Shown piece after piece: positions 8,904 through 17,787 of a stretch of 64,000 bases of DNA. A program made the position numbers and the translations under genes. Source of the DNA: DASXRC01 sp036506495 (GTDB taxonomy: Bacteria > Actinomycetota > Actinomycetes > Mycobacteriales > Micromonosporaceae); contig DASXRQ010000199.1 in assembly GCA_036506495.1 (NCBI GenBank), forward strand, positions 1 through 64,000, written 5' to 3'. The notes beneath the pieces were generated by a model that was not told where the DNA came from, made no database searches, and worked only from the letters and a program-made list of their open reading frames with translations. Numbering within the stretch: the stretch's first letter is position 1; the number at the start of each line of letters is the position of its first letter.

Positions 8904-10553
8904 TCACCCGCCGCGCATCTGCAGCGCCCGCAGCGCGAGTGCGACGTCCAGCCGCAGCGACGGCTCGGTGGTGAACGGGCCCACCATCTTCTCCAGTTTC
9001 TCTATGCGGTAGCGGAGGGTGTTGTAGTGGAAGTGCAGCCGGCGGGCGGCCTGGGCGACGTTGCAGTTGACGTCCAGCAGCACCTCGAGCGTGTGGCGGA
9101 GGTCGGCGGCCTCGGACGTCTCGGCCGCCAGCGGACCCAGTACCTCGTCGACGAAGCCGCGCAGCTCGCCACCGTCGGGTATGAGGGCCAGCAGCCGGTA
9201 GGTGCCCAGCCGGTCGAAGCTGGCACGCGCGCCGACCCCGTGCAGGCGTCGGCCGATGCGTACGGCGGTGCGGGCCTGCTCGTACGCCCCGCGCAGCCCG
9301 GCCGGGTCGGCGACGACCCGGGAGACACCGAGGGAGAAGGAATGGCGCCCGCCACCCCGGTCGCCGCTCACCTGCCGGTCCAGGTCGTCGACGACCCGGC
9401 CGACGTCGCTTCCGTTGCCGACGCCCAGCAGCACCACGACCTCCCGGTTGAAGCCGACCACCGCCGCCTGGGGATCGCGGACCGCCATGACGGTCTGCCA
9501 AGCGGCGGTGAAGCGCTCCTGAACCGGGCGAAGCTCGAGCCCGGAGGCGAGCGGCGGCGTCTCGTCCGGGTCGAGCTCGGCCACGACGACGACGGTCGGG
9601 CGGTCCAGCTGCCAGCCCAGCGATCGCGCGTGCGCGATGGCACCCGGAAGGTCGTCGATCCGCCCAGTGAGCACGTCGCGCAGGAAGTCCGCGCGATACT
9701 TGCCCTCCACCGCGGCGATGGCCAGGCGCTTGGTGATCGCGAGTGCGGCGACGGTGGCCGCCCGCTCGAGGCAGTGCACGTCGACGTCGGAGAGTGGATT
9801 TCCGGAAAACGTTACAATCCGCCCATGGTCGACACGTCCGGCCACGATCGGCACGACGGCCCGCGGGCCGGGATCGTCGGTGCGTGCGCCGGCTGGCTCG
9901 CGCTCCACCTTGAACCGTCCGGTCGGGTCGAAGCAGGCGCCACGTGCAATCCTGGCCAGCTCGGCCGGGTTCCCGGCTCGCGCCACCACCCGTCCGTCCG
10001 GCGTCGTAATCAGCACGGGGCCACCCAGAATCGTGGACAGCTCGGCCGCCAGATCGGCGAGGTCGCCGCCCTCGAGCACCACCGAGACCAGTGCCCGGTG
10101 CACCTCCTCGCTGCGGGCCGCGAGCGCCGCCTGTCGGTTCAGCAGCGTGCCCAGCACCTCGTTGAGCACATCGTCGAAGCCGACCTGCTGCGGAAACTCG
10201 ATGATGGGAAATCCGCGCCGATCCGCCTCCGCGAGCAGGCTCGGCGGCAGCTCGTCGAGGTACCGGTGGAGCTTGATGGCGATCGCGGCGAGACCGCGCT
10301 CGTCCAGCTCGGCGACGAGGTCCACCAGCGCGTTCGGGTCGTGCCGCAGCGGATAGCCGGTCGTCAGCAGCAGCTCGTGCGGCTTGACCCACGGCAGGAT
10401 GTCGGGCACCTCCATCACGTTGAGCCGCCGGACGACGCGGTCGAGCCCGGCCTCGCCGGCGAGCACCCGCGCCTGCGCCAGGCAGGGCGCCGCCAACACC
10501 TCGCGGACCCGCAGCCCGAGGGGTGGGTTCGATGGGGAATCCGACGAAGCCAT
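8904..10553 (-). CDS. pucR: PucR family transcriptional regulator
   Basis: 549 residues in the PucR layout: an N-terminal PucR domain (LRVREVLAAPCLAQARVLAG near residue 15), a central GGDEF-like/CdaR region around 280-400 and a C-terminal helix-turn-helix (LDVNCNVAQAARRLHFHYNT followed by LRYRIEKLE). In Bacillus PucR activates purine degradation genes in response to allantoin-type metabolites. It lies between the permease-hydroxylase operon and the divergent allHFG genes and probably controls both. I choose the ATG at 10553, which begins just before the conserved domain; a longer frame upstream would run through the promoter region. Confidence 0.9.
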   Translation of the reverse strand: MASSDSPSNPPLGLRVREVLAAPCLAQARVLAGEAGLDRVVRRLNVMEVPDILPWVKPHELLLTTGYPLRHDPNALVDLVAELDERGLAAIAIKLHRYLDELPPSLLAEADRRGFPIIEFPQQVGFDDVLNEVLGTLLNRQAALAARSEEVHRALVSVVLEGGDLADLAAELSTILGGPVLITTPDGRVVARAGNPAELARIARGACFDPTGRFKVEREPAGARTDDPGPRAVVPIVAGRVDHGRIVTFSGNPLSDVDVHCLERAATVAALAITKRLAIAAVEGKYRADFLRDVLTGRIDDLPGAIAHARSLGWQLDRPTVVVVAELDPDETPPLASGLELRPVQERFTAAWQTVMAVRDPQAAVVGFNREVVVLLGVGNGSDVGRVVDDLDRQVSGDRGGGRHSFSLGVSRVVADPAGLRGAYEQARTAVRIGRRLHGVGARASFDRLGTYRLLALIPDGGELRGFVDEVLGPLAAETSEAADLRHTLEVLLDVNCNVAQAARRLHFHYNTLRYRIEKLEKMVGPFTTEPSLRLDVALALRALQMRGG

Positions 10554-10564
10554 CGCCCGATCGT

Positions 10565-10579
10565 CGGCAACTCTTTCCG
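10565..10579. promoter_or_regulatory. Candidate PucR operator between pucR and allH
   Basis: CGGCAACTCTTTCCG matches the perfect palindrome at 1670 at 13 of 15 positions. It lies 12 bp upstream of the pucR start and 87 bp upstream of allH, a position suited to autoregulation and divergent control. Confidence 0.4.
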
Positions 10580-10665
10580 TCACGTCAACCCGGCGATCGC
10601 CGTACCGTCGGGTCCACCGCGGCGGCGGGCGCGGCCGCCGCGACGGCTCGCGTAGGGGGGTGGCG

Positions 10666-11520
10666 ATGGGAAGGCCCTTCCTCGTCGCCGCCTCGGCCGC
10701 CGTCGAGCACGCCCTGGTCGGTCCAAACCGGGCGGCCACGGTGGTCGCGGCGACCGGTTCGGCGACCTATCTCGCGGTGGACGACGACTCGTCCACCACG
10801 ATCTGTGTCGCGAACCCGACCGCAGTGCGGGTGCCGTGCGCGCTGGTGCTCGGCCCGGACGCGACCGCGCCCGAGCTTGCGGTGGGCACCGTCGGCACGG
10901 TCGGTCGCGGGCTGGTGTCGGTCAACGCCACCGCGTACCGGGTGGCTCGGTGGTGGCGGCCGCCCACCGTGCGACCGGTGGTCGGCGACCCGGGCCGGCT
11001 GCGCGCCGCTCACACGGCACTGACCGGGCTCGTCGCGGACCCGCTGGACGCGGCCGGCCGTGCCGCGGCGGGACCGCTCGTGCAGGCGCTGGCCATCGGT
11101 GCCCCGGTGCGGCCCGCGGTCGCCCGGTTGCTCGGCCGCGGGTCGGGGCTCACCCCGACCGGCGACGACGTGCTCGCCGGCGCGCTGGTGACGCTGGCGG
11201 CGTTCGCCCCACGAGCCGCCGCACCCCTCGCCATCGCGGTGACCGAGGCCGCGGGCGCGGCGACAACAGCGGTGTCCGCCGCGCTGCTGCGTCACGCCGC
11301 GCGCGGCGAATGCATTCCCCAACTCGCCGGCCTGCTGGCCGCGGTCGCCGGCGGGCGCGACGCCGGCGGGCTTGCCCGCGCCGCCGGGGCGTTGCTGGCG
11401 GTGGGTCACTGCTCGGGCGCCGGCCTGGTCCACGGCGTGATCCTGGGCCTCGCGGTGGCCAGCCGGCTGCCCGCGCCCGCCGGCGCGTCCGGCATGGCGA
11501 CGCTGGTTGGCACGAGATGA
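10666..11520 (+). CDS. allH: DUF2877 protein, oxamate carbamoyltransferase subunit AllH
   Basis: 284 residues. The C-terminal half carries the DUF2877 pattern, including GRGSGLTPTGDDVLAGALVT near residue 165 and GHCSGAGLVHGVILGL near 255. In E. coli the three proteins FdrA (AllF), YlbE (AllG) and YlbF (AllH) together form the oxamate carbamoyltransferase of anaerobic allantoin use. All three partners are present here in the order H-F-G. The ATG at 10666 has a G-rich ribosome site six nt upstream; GTG at 10660 is the alternative and adds two residues. Function is by family and context; the three-subunit activity has not been shown for this lineage as far as I know. Confidence 0.85.
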   Translation: MGRPFLVAASAAVEHALVGPNRAATVVAATGSATYLAVDDDSSTTICVANPTAVRVPCALVLGPDATAPELAVGTVGTVGRGLVSVNATAYRVARWWRPPTVRPVVGDPGRLRAAHTALTGLVADPLDAAGRAAAGPLVQALAIGAPVRPAVARLLGRGSGLTPTGDDVLAGALVTLAAFAPRAAAPLAIAVTEAAGAATTAVSAALLRHAARGECIPQLAGLLAAVAGGRDAGGLARAAGALLAVGHCSGAGLVHGVILGLAVASRLPAPAGASGMATLVGTR

Positions 11521-11527
11521 GCGACGC

Positions 11528-13006
11528 GTGAGCGCTCGGCACGTCGCGGTGCGGGCCGGCGCGTACCGGGATTCCATCCGCCTGATGCAGATCAGTCGGA
11601 TGGTGTCGGATCTCCCCGGCGTCTCGTCGGCGCTCGTGGCCATGGCCACGGAGCTGAACGTGGACCAGGCGATCCAGATGGGGTACGCGGTGCCGCCCGG
11701 CGCCGGCGGCAACGACCTGCTCATCGGCGTCACCGTCGACGAGGCCGGCGCGCTGCCCGCCGTGCTCGAGCGGCTGGACGCCGAACTTTCGCGCGCGCCG
11801 GCCCCGGCAACCACGGCCGACGGCGGCCAGGACACCGCGCCGCGTACCGTCGCCGCGGCGGCGAAACGCTTCGGTGCCACCCTCGCCCTGGTTTCCACGC
11901 CGGGCCGGTACGCGTTCGTCGAGGCGATGGACGCGCTCGACGCCGGCGTATCCGTGCTCGTGTTCTCGGACAATGTCCCGCTCGCCGAGGAGGTCCGGCT
12001 CAAACGGGTCGCCGACGAGCGCGGCCTCCTGGTGATGGGCCCCGACTGTGGGACGGCGATCATCGCCGGGGTCGGCCTGGGCTTCGCGAACGTGGTCCGT
12101 CCTGGCCCCGTGGGCGTGGTGGCCGCATCGGGTACCGGCGCCCAACAGGTGATGAGCCTGCTGTCCGTGGCCGGCGTCGGCATCTCACACTGCCTCGGCG
12201 TGGGCGGGCGGGACCTGTCGGCAGCAGTCGCCGGGGCCTCCGCCCTGACCGCGCTCCGAGCACTCGACGACGATCCGGCGACGGAGCTCGTCCTGGTCGT
12301 GGGCAAGGCGCCGGAGCCCGCGGTCGCCGACCGCGTGCGATCCGAGACGGCGACGATGCACACCCCCGCCCTGATAGTCCCGGTTGGCCCCGGACAGCCC
12401 GACCTGACCGCCGGTGTCGAGAACGCGCTGCGCGCGCTCGACCGCGCCGTACCCGACCCGTGGCCGCGGTGGCTGCCCGAGCGCGAGTTCTCGTCTGCCG
12501 CGGGCGCGCTGCGGGGTCTGTTCAGCGGCGGCTCGCTGTGCCTGGAGGCGTTGGCGATCGCCGAGCCGACATTGGGCCAGGTCCGCTCGAACATCGCCGC
12601 CGACCCGCGGCTGAGGCTGGACCCGTCTGAGCCGCCGGCCGGCCACGCGATGTTCGACCTCGGTGACGATCGGCTCACGCTCGGCCGTCCGCACCCCATG
12701 ATCGATATCGGGCCCCGCCTGGCCCGCATCGCGGCCGAGGCCGCCGACCCCGTGTGCCGGGTCATCCTGCTCGACGTGGTGCTCGGGCACGGGGCCCATC
12801 CGGATCCGGCGGCCGAGCTCGCCCCGGCCATCGCCGACGCTCTCGCGGTGCGGAACGACCTCGCGGTGGTGTGTTCGCTCGTCGGCACCGCCGACGACCC
12901 TCAGGACGTGGACCGGCAGGCCGGCGCGCTGCGTTCCGCCGGCGCGGCCGTGTTCGCGTCCAACGCGGAGGCCACCCGATACGCGGTCCGGCTGGTGGCG
13001 GCGTGA
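11528..13006 (+). CDS. allF: FdrA family protein, oxamate carbamoyltransferase subunit AllF
   Basis: 492 residues related to the succinyl-CoA synthetase alpha chain. Visible family segments are YRDSIRLMQISR near the N terminus, VLVFSDNVPLAEEVRLK, MGPDCGTAI, ASGTGAQQVMSLL and VVCSLVGTADDPQD near the C terminus. With AllG and AllH it would convert oxalurate and phosphate to oxamate and carbamoyl phosphate. The GTG at 11528 follows the allH stop by 7 nt and starts directly at the conserved domain. A TTG at 11507 inside allH is a weaker alternative. Its own stop overlaps the allG start (GTGA). Confidence 0.88.
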   Translation: MSARHVAVRAGAYRDSIRLMQISRMVSDLPGVSSALVAMATELNVDQAIQMGYAVPPGAGGNDLLIGVTVDEAGALPAVLERLDAELSRAPAPATTADGGQDTAPRTVAAAAKRFGATLALVSTPGRYAFVEAMDALDAGVSVLVFSDNVPLAEEVRLKRVADERGLLVMGPDCGTAIIAGVGLGFANVVRPGPVGVVAASGTGAQQVMSLLSVAGVGISHCLGVGGRDLSAAVAGASALTALRALDDDPATELVLVVGKAPEPAVADRVRSETATMHTPALIVPVGPGQPDLTAGVENALRALDRAVPDPWPRWLPEREFSSAAGALRGLFSGGSLCLEALAIAEPTLGQVRSNIAADPRLRLDPSEPPAGHAMFDLGDDRLTLGRPHPMIDIGPRLARIAAEAADPVCRVILLDVVLGHGAHPDPAAELAPAIADALAVRNDLAVVCSLVGTADDPQDVDRQAGALRSAGAAVFASNAEATRYAVRLVAA

Positions 13007-14418
13007 CGACCCAGGTGAAACGGCTCCTCGCGGGCGAGCCACGGACGGTGACGGTCGGGGCCCAACTGCTGGCGGACGCGCTCGCCGATCAGGCCGCCCC
13101 GCACCTGAACGTGGAGTGGCGGCCGCCGGCCGACGACCTGCTGCCCGCGCTGCGCCGCGTGGCCGGAGACCCTCGGCGGGCGTCCGCGAATGCGCTCGCC
13201 GCCGAGCGCATGCTCGCCGCCGGCGCCCAGCTCGTCGACGTGCGGCGGGCGTCCGACGTCATTGGCCTGGAGCGTGGTCAGTTCTGCCACGCCGGCCCGC
13301 CGGTGGACTGGGCTCGGGCGAGCGGCCCGCTGCGTGGCGCGCTGATCGGGGCGATGCTGCTCGAGGGTCTGGCCGACGACCCGGACGACGCCGCGCGCCG
13401 CCTCGCCACGGACACCGGCATCGCCCTCGCGCCCTGCCACGACCGTGGCGGCGTCGCCCCCATGGCCGGCGTGGTGTCCCCGTCCATGTGGCTGTTCGTC
13501 CTTCGTGACGAGGTCCACGACCGGACCAGCTGGTGTCCGCTCAACGAGGGCCTCGGCCGGGTTCTGCGCTATGGCGCGTACGCACCGGACGTTCTCGAAC
13601 GGCTGCGCTGGATGGGTGACGTGCTCGGGCCGGCGCTCGCCGCCGCGCTCGCCGCGCACGGCCCCATCGACGTCAAGGGTCTGGTCGGCCAGATGGTGCA
13701 GATGGGCGATGAGGGCCACAACCGCAACCGCGCCGGGACGCTCATGCTGCTGCGTGACCTCCTGCCGGACCTCGCGGAGGACACCGCCCGGTCCGGAGCC
13801 GAGGTCGCCCGCGTCGCGAGGTTCGTCGGCGGCAACGACCACTTCTTCCTCAACCTCGTGATGCCGGCCGCGAAGCTGCAGGCCGCAGCCGCCGGCGATA
13901 TACCCGGCTGCACCGTGGTCACGGCCATGGCACGCAATGGCACCGAGTTCGGCATCCAGACTTCGGGCACCGGGCGCCGCTGGTTCACCGGCCCGGCGGC
14001 GGTGCCGGAGGGGCTCTACATCGGCGGATACGGTCCCGACGACGCGAACCCGGACATCGGTGACTCCGCGATCACCGAGACGGTCGGCCTCGGCGGGTTC
14101 GCCATGGCGGGCGCGCCGGCGATCGTGCGGTTCGTCGGTGGCACCGTCTCCGACGCGATACGCACGACCCGGGAGATGTACGAGATCACGGTCGCCGAGA
14201 ATCCGGCGTACGCCCTGCCGGCCCTCGACTTCCGCGGCGTACCCACCGGAATCGACGTCACCGCCGTGATCCGCACGGGCATCCTGCCCCAGATCAACAC
14301 GGGTATCGCCGGCCGCGTGCCCGGCACCGGACAGGTCGGCGCCGGCCTGGTGCAGCCCCCGATGTTCTGCTTCGTGGGCGCCCTCGACGCCCTCGCGGAG
14401 GCCGCGCCCGCGGTCTGA
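13003..14418 (+). CDS. allG: DUF1116 protein, oxamate carbamoyltransferase subunit AllG
   Basis: 471 residues of the DUF1116/YlbE family. Recognisable blocks include CHDRGGVAPMAGVVSPSMW near residue 145, GQMVQMGDEGHNRNRAG near 230, a GGNDHFFLN block near 275 and RNGTEFGIQTSG near 310. The GTG start at 13003 overlaps the allF stop. The allHFG group needs a carbamate kinase to gain ATP from carbamoyl phosphate; none is seen in the window. The proposed role is the last part of ureide breakdown, fed by the permease and hydroxylase genes on the other strand. Confidence 0.88.
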   Translation: MTTQVKRLLAGEPRTVTVGAQLLADALADQAAPHLNVEWRPPADDLLPALRRVAGDPRRASANALAAERMLAAGAQLVDVRRASDVIGLERGQFCHAGPPVDWARASGPLRGALIGAMLLEGLADDPDDAARRLATDTGIALAPCHDRGGVAPMAGVVSPSMWLFVLRDEVHDRTSWCPLNEGLGRVLRYGAYAPDVLERLRWMGDVLGPALAAALAAHGPIDVKGLVGQMVQMGDEGHNRNRAGTLMLLRDLLPDLAEDTARSGAEVARVARFVGGNDHFFLNLVMPAAKLQAAAAGDIPGCTVVTAMARNGTEFGIQTSGTGRRWFTGPAAVPEGLYIGGYGPDDANPDIGDSAITETVGLGGFAMAGAPAIVRFVGGTVSDAIRTTREMYEITVAENPAYALPALDFRGVPTGIDVTAVIRTGILPQINTGIAGRVPGTGQVGAGLVQPPMFCFVGALDALAEAAPAV

Positions 14419-14544
14419 CCAGGAGCGGGGGAGGCGGTCGATCCGACATCGTGCATATGGTCCAAATGTGGCGGCCGCATCGGTAGCGTTTTGCAGATTG
14501 CCGATACGAACCCTGGCCTACGACCACACCGAAGGGACCACCTG

Positions 14545-15372
14545 ATGACCACGGGGCACGTTTCGACCAAAGATGACGTTGCGATCTTCTTCAAGGACTG
14601 GGGCAAGGGCCAGCCGGTCGTGTTCAGCCACGGATGGCCGCTGAACGCCGACGCGTGGGACGACCAGCTCATGTTCGTCGCGGGCAACGGCTACCGGGCG
14701 ATCGCGCACGATCGTCGCGGGCATGGGCGGTCCAGCCAGTCATGGGACGGCAACGATCTCGACACGTACGCCGACGACCTCTCGCAGCTGATGGAGACGT
14801 TGGACCTCCGCGACGTCGTCCTCGTCGGTCACTCCACCGGGGGTGGGGAGGTCACCCGGTACCTCGGCCGGCACGGGACGTCGCGGGTCGCGAAGGTTCT
14901 GCTCGTCGGTGCGATCCCGCCGCTGATGCTCAAGACGCAGGCCAACCCGGACGGGCTGCCGATCGAGGCATTCGACGCGCTCCGCGACGGTCTGTCGAAG
15001 GACCGGTCCGAGTTCTACCGGGAGCTCAGCGCACCGTTCTACGGCGCGAACCGGCCGAGCTCCACCGTGTCGCAGGGTCTGCGGGATCAATTCTGGCTGC
15101 AGTCGATGCAGGTCGGGATCAGGGCCGCGTACGACTGCGTCAAGGCCTTCTCGGAGACCGACCTGACGATGGATCTCCAGGCCATCGACGTGCCGACACT
15201 GATCATTCATGGCGACGACGACCAGATCGTCCCGATCGGCGCCTCCGCGATGAAGTCCTCGAAGATCGTCAAGGGTGCGCAGCTGAAGGTCTATCCCGGC
15301 GCTCCGCACGGGCTGACGAGCACTCTCAAGAACCAGTTCAACGCCGACCTGCTCGTGTTCCTGAAGTCGTAG
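14545..15372 (+). CDS. Alpha/beta hydrolase of the cofactor-free haloperoxidase type
   Basis: 275 residues. The nucleophile elbow is GHSTGGG near residue 97, the acid is in HGDDDQIVP near 227, and the His is in PGAPHGL near 256. An oxyanion motif SHGWPL lies near residue 30. This is the pattern of non-heme chloroperoxidase/esterase proteins such as Cpo and BpoA. Such enzymes are esterases or perhydrolases in vivo and their natural substrates are mostly unknown. The ATG at 14545 has GAAGGGA upstream. The gene stands alone, convergent with the epoxide hydrolase. Confidence 0.88.
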   Translation: MTTGHVSTKDDVAIFFKDWGKGQPVVFSHGWPLNADAWDDQLMFVAGNGYRAIAHDRRGHGRSSQSWDGNDLDTYADDLSQLMETLDLRDVVLVGHSTGGGEVTRYLGRHGTSRVAKVLLVGAIPPLMLKTQANPDGLPIEAFDALRDGLSKDRSEFYRELSAPFYGANRPSSTVSQGLRDQFWLQSMQVGIRAAYDCVKAFSETDLTMDLQAIDVPTLIIHGDDDQIVPIGASAMKSSKIVKGAQLKVYPGAPHGLTSTLKNQFNADLLVFLKS

Positions 15373-15426
15373 GAGGCTCGCCGCACGGTCCCTTGTGGAG
15401 CCCGGCCGAGCGCCGCCATGATCATC

Positions 15427-16571
15427 TTAACGGCGGTAGGGCCGGAAGGTCTCGCGAAGGTCGGCCACCACCAGGTCCGGCTCCTCCATCGCGGCGAAGT
15501 GCCGCCGCGCTCGTAATGGGTCCAGCGCACGATGTTGTGGTTGGTGTCGGCGAGTCGCCGCACCGGCGTACCGATGTCGTGTGGCAGCACCGCGACGGCG
15601 GTCGGCACCTCGAGCGGAGGCTCCGGCGCTCCCCAGGACTCCGCGACCTCCCGGTAGTACCGGGCGGAGGAGCCGGCCGTGCGGTTCAACCAATAGATCA
15701 TCACATTGGTCAGCATGGCGTCGCGATCGACCGCGTCCTCGGGGACATCCTCCGAGTCGGTCCAGTCCTTGAACCGTTCGACGATCCAGGCCAGCTGCCC
15801 GACCGGAGAGTCAGTCAGCGCGTACGCCAGGGTCTGTGGCCGGGTCGCCTGCAGCATTCCGTACGCGCCGAGCTCCCACTGGTACCGTGCGGTCTTTTCC
15901 GCGGCCCGCTTCTCGGCCGGGTCGGACATGTCGGCGGTCTCGGCGTTCACCGTTGCCGAAGGGATCATTGTCAGATGCACCCCGACCACACGGTCGGCGT
16001 CGACGAGGCCGAGCTTGCGGGTGATCTGTGCGCCCACGTCCTCGCCGTGCGCGGCATACCGGCCGTAGCCGAGCCGGTGCATCAACTCGGCCCACGCCGG
16101 CGCGCACCGGGCGGCCGACCAGCCGGAGGCGGGCCCGGACAGGCCGAACCCGGGCAGGGTGGGCACGACCACGTCGAACGCGTCGGCCGCCTCACCGCCG
16201 TGTGTGATCGGATCGGTCAGCGGGCCGATGACCTCGAGGAACTCCACAATGGAGCCCGGCCAGCCGTGACTGAGCACCAGCGGCAGCGCGCTGGGCTCGG
16301 TGGACCGGACGTGCAGGAAGTGCAGGTCGTGGCCATCGATCTCGGTGCGGAACTGCGGGAGCGCGTTCAGCCGCGCCTCCTCGGCGTGCCAGTCGTACCC
16401 GTCGCGCCAGTACGCGGTCAGCCGCCGGGTGTAGTCCAGTGGGATGCCGTAGCTCCAGCCCTTGCCGGGCGCCTCGTCCGGCCACCGGACGGCATTCAGC
16501 CGGCGGGCGAGATCGTCGAGCTGATCCTGCGGGGTGGAGATGCGGAAGGGTCGGATTTCGTTATCGGTCAT
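15427..16571 (-). pseudogene. Epoxide hydrolase (EphA/microsomal type), frameshifted at the catalytic His
   Basis: The N terminus (RPFRISTPQDQLDDLARRL), the oxyanion motif HGWPGS and the nucleophile region HGEDVGAQI identify an epoxide hydrolase with the EHN domain. The frame reads well to THYERGG near 15503 and then leaves the family; the proper C terminus, HFAAMEEPDLVVADLRETF, continues in another frame and ends at 15427. One base is missing near 15501 (GGCGGC followed by ACTTC where GGCGGCCACTTC is expected). The missing base falls in the codon of the catalytic His of GGHF, so the product read as given is inactive and has an unrelated tail. Either a recent frameshift or a sequencing error; see the cluster of similar events. 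It is divergent from the WYL regulator. Confidence 0.85.
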
Positions 16572-16584
16572 GCGGCCACGCTAC

Positions 16585-16625
16585 GACCGATAGCGGTCAG
16601 TTCCTGTCCGCCTCTTCGGGCAGGA
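16585..16625. promoter_or_regulatory. Divergent promoter region with two small inverted repeats
   Basis: Between the epoxide hydrolase and the WYL regulator lie GACCGATAGCGGTC (16585-16598, perfect 5-bp arms) and TCCTGTCC/GGGCAGGA (16602-16609 and 16618-16625, 7 of 8). Either could bind the WYL regulator. No decisive feature separates them. Confidence 0.3.
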
Positions 16626-16632
16626 TGGGCGT

Positions 16633-17586
16633 GTGGCCTCGAAACCGCCGCGCCTGTTGCGCCTGCTGACGCTGCTGCAGGCCCGTTCCGAGTGGTCCGC
16701 CGCCGATCTCGCCCAGCGGCTCGGCGTCAGCACTCGCACGGTCCGCCGTGACGTCGGCAAGCTGCGCGAGCTGGATTACCCGGTGCATGCCGGCATCGGG
16801 CCTGGCGCTCGGTACCGGCTCGGACCCGGCGCCGCGCTTCCGCCGCTCATGCTGGACGATGAGGAGGCGATCGCTGTGGTGGTCGCGCTGCGCACCGCGG
16901 CCGGCGGTCTGGCCGACATCGGGGAGACCGCCCTTCGCGCGCTGATCAAGGTGCAACAGGTGCTGCCCTCCCGGCTGCGGCACCGAACCGCGGCATTGCA
17001 GATCGACACCATCCCGGTGACCGGTGCCGTACCGGTGGTCGACGCGGAGCTGCTCGTCGCCGTCGCGGCCGCCTGCCGCGACCACCAGCAACTCCGGTTC
17101 GACTACCGGACCCGCGACGGCGACGAGTCGCTGAGGCACACCGAGCCGCACCGCCTCGTCGTCTGGGGCCGCCGCTGGTACCTGGTGGCGTGGGACATTG
17201 ACCGCGCCGAGTGGCGCAGCTTCCGGGTCGACCGGCTGCGCCCGCGCACCCCGGTCGGTCCCCGCTTCGCGCCTCGCCCGGTGCCGGGCGGTGACGCCGC
17301 GGCCTTCGTCTCCCGCGCGGTCGCGGACGTCTGGCCAGTGCAGACCCGCGTCCGGCTGCACGCGTCGGCCGACACCATCCGGCCCCGACTGTGGCCGGTG
17401 CACGGCCGGCTCGAGCCGGTCGACGACCGCAGCTGCCTCCTGTACCTCGGCGCGGACAGCCCGCGCATGATCGCCTACCTGCTCACGCACCTCGATGTCG
17501 ACTTCACCATCGAATCCCCGCCGGGCTTCGGCGACGACCTGCGCGCCGTCGCCGACCGGTTCGCGCGCGCGGCTGCCACGTCGTAG
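16633..17586 (+). CDS. WYL-domain HTH transcriptional regulator
   Basis: 317 residues. An N-terminal winged helix (LLRLLTLLQARSEWSAADLA, then QRLGVSTRTVRRDVGKLREL) is followed by the WYL domain (HTEPHRLVVWGRRWYLVAWD near residue 180) and the WCX extension to the C terminus. Such proteins are usually ligand-sensing repressors or activators of a neighbouring gene, here most likely the divergent epoxide hydrolase. It starts with GTG at 16633. The stop codon lies inside the first copy of a tandem 12-bp repeat, GTCGTAGGAGAA, at 17580-17603. Confidence 0.88.
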   Translation: MASKPPRLLRLLTLLQARSEWSAADLAQRLGVSTRTVRRDVGKLRELDYPVHAGIGPGARYRLGPGAALPPLMLDDEEAIAVVVALRTAAGGLADIGETALRALIKVQQVLPSRLRHRTAALQIDTIPVTGAVPVVDAELLVAVAAACRDHQQLRFDYRTRDGDESLRHTEPHRLVVWGRRWYLVAWDIDRAEWRSFRVDRLRPRTPVGPRFAPRPVPGGDAAAFVSRAVADVWPVQTRVRLHASADTIRPRLWPVHGRLEPVDDRSCLLYLGADSPRMIAYLLTHLDVDFTIESPPGFGDDLRAVADRFARAAATS

Positions 17587-17604
17587 GAGAAGTCGTAGGA
17601 GAAG

Positions 17605-17721
17605 GTGAACCGACGCGTTCGGCGTTGGCTCATGGCGGTCCTGACCGCCGCCGCAGCCGCGGTGTTGGTCTGGCTGCCTACCGCGGCCCAGGCCGGCATC
17701 ACCGCAACCGGCGTCAACTAG
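17605..17721 (+). CDS. Tiny exported peptide (38 residues)
   Basis: The frame runs from GTG at 17605 to TAG at 17719-17721. It encodes a textbook Sec leader: basic start (NRRVRRW), a hydrophobic core of about 17 residues and a PTAAQA cleavage site, leaving only GITATGVN as the mature part. The tandem repeat immediately upstream doubles an AGGAG ribosome site. A strong hairpin terminator follows ten nt after the stop. Function unknown; it could be a signal peptide released to the medium or the remnant of a longer secreted protein. An internal ATG (17632) is the alternative start but lacks the basic region. Confidence 0.55.
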   Translation: MNRRVRRWLMAVLTAAAAAVLVWLPTAAQAGITATGVN

Positions 17722-17730
17722 CACCGAGAA

Positions 17731-17759
17731 GCGGGCGTCGCCGTTCGGGCGACGCCCGC
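17731..17759. terminator. Intrinsic terminator between convergent genes
   Basis: GCGGGCGTCGCC (17731-17742) pairs perfectly with GGCGACGCCCGC (17748-17759) across a 5-nt loop. There is no U tract, as is common in high-G+C actinobacteria. It serves the small peptide gene and possibly the multicopper oxidase from the other side. Confidence 0.75.
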
Positions 17760-17787
17760 CGCCACATCGTGGGCCTTTGGTCCGGCA

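Noticed and set aside
10585..12888. Long minus-strand open frame over allH and allF
   Set aside because: It is the antisense reading of two well-recognised genes in high-G+C DNA and has no domain similarity.
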